Both the position numbers and the translations under genes were made by a program. Positions 5,236-8,008 of a stretch of 8,008 bases of DNA are shown here, piece after piece. Position 1 is the first letter of the stretch; each line of letters opens with the position of its first letter. This DNA comes from Candidatus Latescibacterota bacterium (GTDB taxonomy: Bacteria > Latescibacterota > UBA2968 > GCA-2709665), in assembly GCA_030746455.1 (NCBI GenBank), contig JASLMQ010000083.1, forward strand, positions 1 to 8,008. The letters are read 5' to 3'. The notes under the pieces were generated by a model. That model searched no databases and had not been told where the DNA came from. It was given only the letters and a program-made list of their open reading frames with translations.

Positions 5236-7212
5236 ATGGCGATGCGGGCAGGCGGTGAGGCCCCAGATTCGCCCGAGGACAGGGGTGTCAGCTTCAGGGC
5301 CCTGACCCTCGGCCTGTGCCTGGCCCTTGGCGTCGGCCTGCTTTCGAACTGCGCGCGCTTTCTCGTGCACGGGTCGCTCACGACCTATTGCCACATGCCG
5401 ATGGGCAACCTGATCCTGGTCCTGGGATCGATCGGCATCTGCTCGGCGCTGGCGTACGGATTCGGCAAGGCCTTCGTGTTCTCGTGCGCGGAGTGGCTCA
5501 CGGTCTTCACACTTGGCTTCGTGGGCGCGCTTGGACCGACCTACGGCATCAGCGGACAGCTTGTCTCGTCCCTGGTTTCTCCTTACTATTTCGCCACGCC
5601 CGAGAACAGGTGGTCGGAGTTCCTACACCCGCATCTTGCCGACTGGCTCTTCCCGACCAACAAGTACGCGGGGATGAGCTGGTTCTACAACGGCCTGCCG
5701 GCGGGTGCGACCATCCCCTGGGAGGTCTGGGTCGGGCCGCTGTTCTGGTGGTTCGGTCTGATCGCGTCGGCCGGCCTGGCGTGCTTCTGTGCGTCGATCA
5801 TCATCCACAGGCAGTGGTCGGAATACGAGAAGCTGGTCTTCCCGGCGATGGAGCCGATCGTCGAGATCGCGGGGAACACCGGGTCGGGCACCCGTGTGCT
5901 GCCCGAGTTCATGAAGGGACGTGCCTTCTGGGCGGGGTTCGCTGTGGCGGCCGGGATCTACGGCTGGAACATCCTTGGCTGGTTCAGCCCGAGCCTGCCG
6001 CAGTTCAGGATGACGCCCGGGCTCTACGTGCCCATCGCCAGGGACTTCCCGGCTCTTTACGTTTCCGTCAACACCTTCGCGGTCTGCTTCGCCTACCACG
6101 CCGGCCTGGATGTGCTGTTCAGCCTCTGGTTCTTCGACCTGGTCTTCATTCTCGAGGCCGGGGTGCTCACGCGGTTGGGCCTGCCGTCGTGGCAATCGTA
6201 CCGTTCGGCGGGGGCATATACCTGGCAGTCGACGGGCGCGTTCGTGTGTCTGGCCCTCTGGTGGGTGTTGATCTCGAGGCGACACCTGCGAGACGCCTTC
6301 GTGAAGGCCATCTGGCCGAAGCGATCACACGTTGACGACACGCGAGAGCTGATCTCCTACCGTGGGGCGTTCGCTGGACTTGCGATCGGATGCGCCTTCA
6401 CGGCCGCGTGGCTGTGGAACGCCGGAATGGAAGCCGTCATCGTCCTGATTATCATCCCCACTATGTTTCTGGTCTACTTCGCGGTGGGGAAGATCATGGC
6501 GGACTCCGGACTGGTCTTCCTGAGCTGCCCGACCTCGGCCCGGAACCTGACGCAAGCCTTCCTCGGCGGAGCCAGGGCGGTCCCGGCGGCGACGCACGCT
6601 CTGTTCTACCCGACCGGCATGGTCCACAGCCACTTCAAGGGAACGCTCTTCACCTTCGGGATGCACGCGAACCGGCTGGGAGACTTCATCGTCAGGCACA
6701 AGCGTCGGCTCTTCTGGGGCGTCTGTGCGGCCTTCCTGATCGGCGTCGTCTCGTCCACGCTTTTCGTGATCTGGTTGGGCTACGAGATCGGGGGCTACAA
6801 CTTCGAGCCCAACTGGCTGATCACGCGGTCCGGAGAGCGCGGGCTCCAGGGCGCCGTGACGGACATCATCTCGCCCAAGCCGATGGAGACCAACGAGTAT
6901 ATCTTCTTCGGCCTGGGACTGGCGCTGATGGCCCTTCTGCTTCTGATGCGATACCGGTTCACGCGGTGGCCGTTCCACCCAATCGGGTTCGCCCTTTCCG
7001 GTACGGCCCTCTCGCATCTGACCGGATTCACAATATTAATGGCCTGGGCCATCAAGTCTATCCTGCTTCGCTTCGCCGGACCGGCGTTCTACAGGCGGTC
7101 TCGCCCCTTCTTCGTGGGGTTGCTGGTCGGGTACGTCGTCGTGATCGCGGCTGGCCTGGTTGTCGATACGATCTGGTTCATGCCGCGGGGGCATATGGTT
7201 CACAGGTACTGA
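5236..7212 (+). CDS. DUF6785/DUF6784-type multi-spanning membrane protein B (paralogue of A)
   Basis: This 658-residue protein is a tandem paralogue of the preceding gene product. From EDRGV (residue 14) to the IWF near the C-terminus (648) it aligns with protein A at a constant offset of six residues, with no gap that I could find; by eye about half the positions are identical. Shared blocks include HMPMGNL, FATPENRW, CASIIIHRQWSE, PAMEPIVEI, LPEFMKG, FDLVFILE, VDDTREL, ADSG, NRLGDF, VTDIISP and HPIGFALSG or its HPVG variant. The membrane segment pattern is the same, and acidic Asp301, Glu307 and Asp423 correspond to those of A. The least conserved stretches are about 250-282 and 315-329. 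The ATG has GAGG 7 bases upstream, and the gap to gene A is 14 bases, so the two are probably co-translated. It may be a second carrier with a different substrate range or the partner of a heteromeric carrier. The transport function is inferred. Confidence 0.87.
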   Translation: MAMRAGGEAPDSPEDRGVSFRALTLGLCLALGVGLLSNCARFLVHGSLTTYCHMPMGNLILVLGSIGICSALAYGFGKAFVFSCAEWLTVFTLGFVGALGPTYGISGQLVSSLVSPYYFATPENRWSEFLHPHLADWLFPTNKYAGMSWFYNGLPAGATIPWEVWVGPLFWWFGLIASAGLACFCASIIIHRQWSEYEKLVFPAMEPIVEIAGNTGSGTRVLPEFMKGRAFWAGFAVAAGIYGWNILGWFSPSLPQFRMTPGLYVPIARDFPALYVSVNTFAVCFAYHAGLDVLFSLWFFDLVFILEAGVLTRLGLPSWQSYRSAGAYTWQSTGAFVCLALWWVLISRRHLRDAFVKAIWPKRSHVDDTRELISYRGAFAGLAIGCAFTAAWLWNAGMEAVIVLIIIPTMFLVYFAVGKIMADSGLVFLSCPTSARNLTQAFLGGARAVPAATHALFYPTGMVHSHFKGTLFTFGMHANRLGDFIVRHKRRLFWGVCAAFLIGVVSSTLFVIWLGYEIGGYNFEPNWLITRSGERGLQGAVTDIISPKPMETNEYIFFGLGLALMALLLLMRYRFTRWPFHPIGFALSGTALSHLTGFTILMAWAIKSILLRFAGPAFYRRSRPFFVGLLVGYVVVIAAGLVVDTIWFMPRGHMVHRY

Positions 7213-7256
7213 CACGCAATACAGAGCACTTCACCCGTTCGATGGAGGAGGGACAG

Positions 7257-8008
7257 ATGAGCGGAGGCACGCGCAAGGCCGCAGCAATCGACGGAGCGGG
7301 ACGGATCTCGGTGGTGGAGGAACCCATCCCCGAGCCCAAGGCGGGACAGGTGCTGCTGGAGGTCAAGGCGAGCATGGTCAGTCCGGGCACCGAGCTGGGC
7401 GGGGTGGCCAGGCGGCGCGAGGCGCCTGGCGACGGGCCGCCGAGGCCGTTCGGATACTCGAACTCCGGGGTCGTGATCGAACAGGGAGAAGGCTGTGAAG
7501 ACATCGCCTTGGGGACCCGGGTGGCCTGCATGGGCGGCGGCTTCGCTCAGCACGCGTCGCACGCGGTGGTTCCACGGAACATGGCGATCCCCATGCCAGA
7601 CGAGGTCAGCTTCGACCACGCGTCGTCCATCCATCTGGCGGGCACCGGACTGAATGCCGTCAGGCGGGCCGATATGGTGCTGGGCCAGCACGTCGCCGTG
7701 GTGGGCCTGGGCCCCGTCGGGCAGTTCGCGTGCCAGTTCGCTCGGCTCTCGGGGTGTCACACAATGGCAGTCGACCGTTTGCCCATGCGGCTCGACCGGG
7801 CGACGCAGGCCGGGGTGCACCGCGCTGTGAACGGCACGGAGGAGGACCCCGTGAAGGTGGCCGAGGCCTTCACGCGCGGCTACGGCATGGATGCCGCGAT
7901 CATGGCCTTCGGCGGCGACGGGAACGAGGCGTTCAAGATGGTCGTTGGGATGATGAAGGAGGCGCCCGACACCCACAAGATGGGAAACATCGTCATCGTG
8001 GGAGGGGC
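7257..8008 (+). CDS. Zinc-less medium-chain dehydrogenase (MDR family), 3' end outside window
   Basis: The frame is open from the ATG at 7257 to the right edge, giving 250 residues of a protein that would usually have about 340-390. It belongs to the medium-chain dehydrogenase/reductase superfamily: a GroES-like catalytic domain to about residue 125, then a Rossmann domain with VAVVGLGPVGQFACQFA (GxGxxG at 150-155) and an acidic Asp173 at the end of the second strand (MAVDR), which favours NAD over NADP. The usual zinc-ligand positions are changed: VSPGTEL at 41-47 stands where catalytic Cys is normal, and GYSNSG at 67-72 replaces the GHE motif. The four-cysteine structural zinc loop is also absent. 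This matches zinc-independent members often annotated simply as zinc-binding dehydrogenases. The ribosome-binding site GGAGGAGGG at 7244-7252 fixes the start. The gene follows permease B by 44 bases without a terminator. Likely role: oxidation or reduction of a sugar or polyol derivative. Confidence 0.85.
   Translation, partial: MSGGTRKAAAIDGAGRISVVEEPIPEPKAGQVLLEVKASMVSPGTELGGVARRREAPGDGPPRPFGYSNSGVVIEQGEGCEDIALGTRVACMGGGFAQHASHAVVPRNMAIPMPDEVSFDHASSIHLAGTGLNAVRRADMVLGQHVAVVGLGPVGQFACQFARLSGCHTMAVDRLPMRLDRATQAGVHRAVNGTEEDPVKVAEAFTRGYGMDAAIMAFGGDGNEAFKMVVGMMKEAPDTHKMGNIVIVGG

Noticed and set aside
5623..7017. Long minus-strand open frames opposite permease B (5623-6285 and 6325-7017)
   Set aside because: They have the same low-complexity charged composition and mirror the antisense frame under permease A. 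They are by-products of conserved codon use on the coding strand.
7030..7041. Consecutive A+T-rich codons ATA-TTA near the end of permease B
   Set aside because: They are rare for this gene, but two codons alone do not show regulation or transfer. They lie in a normal membrane segment and the paralogue has ordinary codons there.
7200..7976. A 258-codon minus-strand frame opposite the dehydrogenase
   Set aside because: No domain or ribosome-binding site is apparent, and the + strand frame encodes a recognisable MDR protein through the same bases.
1..8008. Search for CRISPR repeats, insertion sequences, tRNA genes and phage genes
   Set aside because: No regularly spaced repeats, transposase motifs, terminal inverted repeats or cloverleaf-like sequences were seen by eye on either strand.

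Overview
The window is a G+C-rich bacterial chromosome segment with all supported genes on the + strand. It holds six protein genes: a hydantoinase B/oxoprolinase-type subunit cut by the left edge, a lone exported protein, a TIM-barrel sugar isomerase/epimerase, two tandem paralogous multi-membrane-segment proteins, and a medium-chain dehydrogenase cut by the right edge. I saw no rRNA, tRNA, CRISPR array, insertion sequence or phage gene. The gene set, with paired large permease-like proteins of the DUF6785/DUF6784 type beside AP-endonuclease-2-like isomerases and zinc-less MDR dehydrogenases, recalls environmental Planctomycetota, Armatimonadota, Latescibacterota or similar lineages. That assignment is inference from family distribution as I remember it, not something the sequence proves.

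Layout. Positions 2-979 encode the C-terminal 325 residues of the hydantoinase B-like protein. Positions 980-1163 form a gap with a good sigma-70-like promoter (-35 at 1012, -10 at 1035) and a 9-bp leader stem. Gene 1164-2114 encodes a secreted protein of unknown function and is closed by a strong nested intrinsic terminator at 2155-2204. Positions 2205-2400 hold a weaker promoter candidate and a leader with overlapping inverted repeats. From 2401 to the right edge run four genes with short gaps (about 31, 14 and 44 bases) and no terminator between them: epimerase, permease-like A, permease-like B, dehydrogenase. They look like one operon.

How the genes may work together. The simplest reading of the 2401-8008 operon is uptake and oxidation/isomerisation of a small polar compound. 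The two membrane proteins would bring it in as two carriers, or as one two-subunit carrier. The divalent-metal TIM-barrel enzyme would epimerise or isomerise a sugar, and the NAD(P)-dependent dehydrogenase would oxidise or reduce a hydroxyl or keto group. The substrate cannot be read from the sequence. The most notable element is the tandem pair of roughly 660-residue membrane proteins. They align without a gap over some 630 residues and belong to a family with no established function that I know of.
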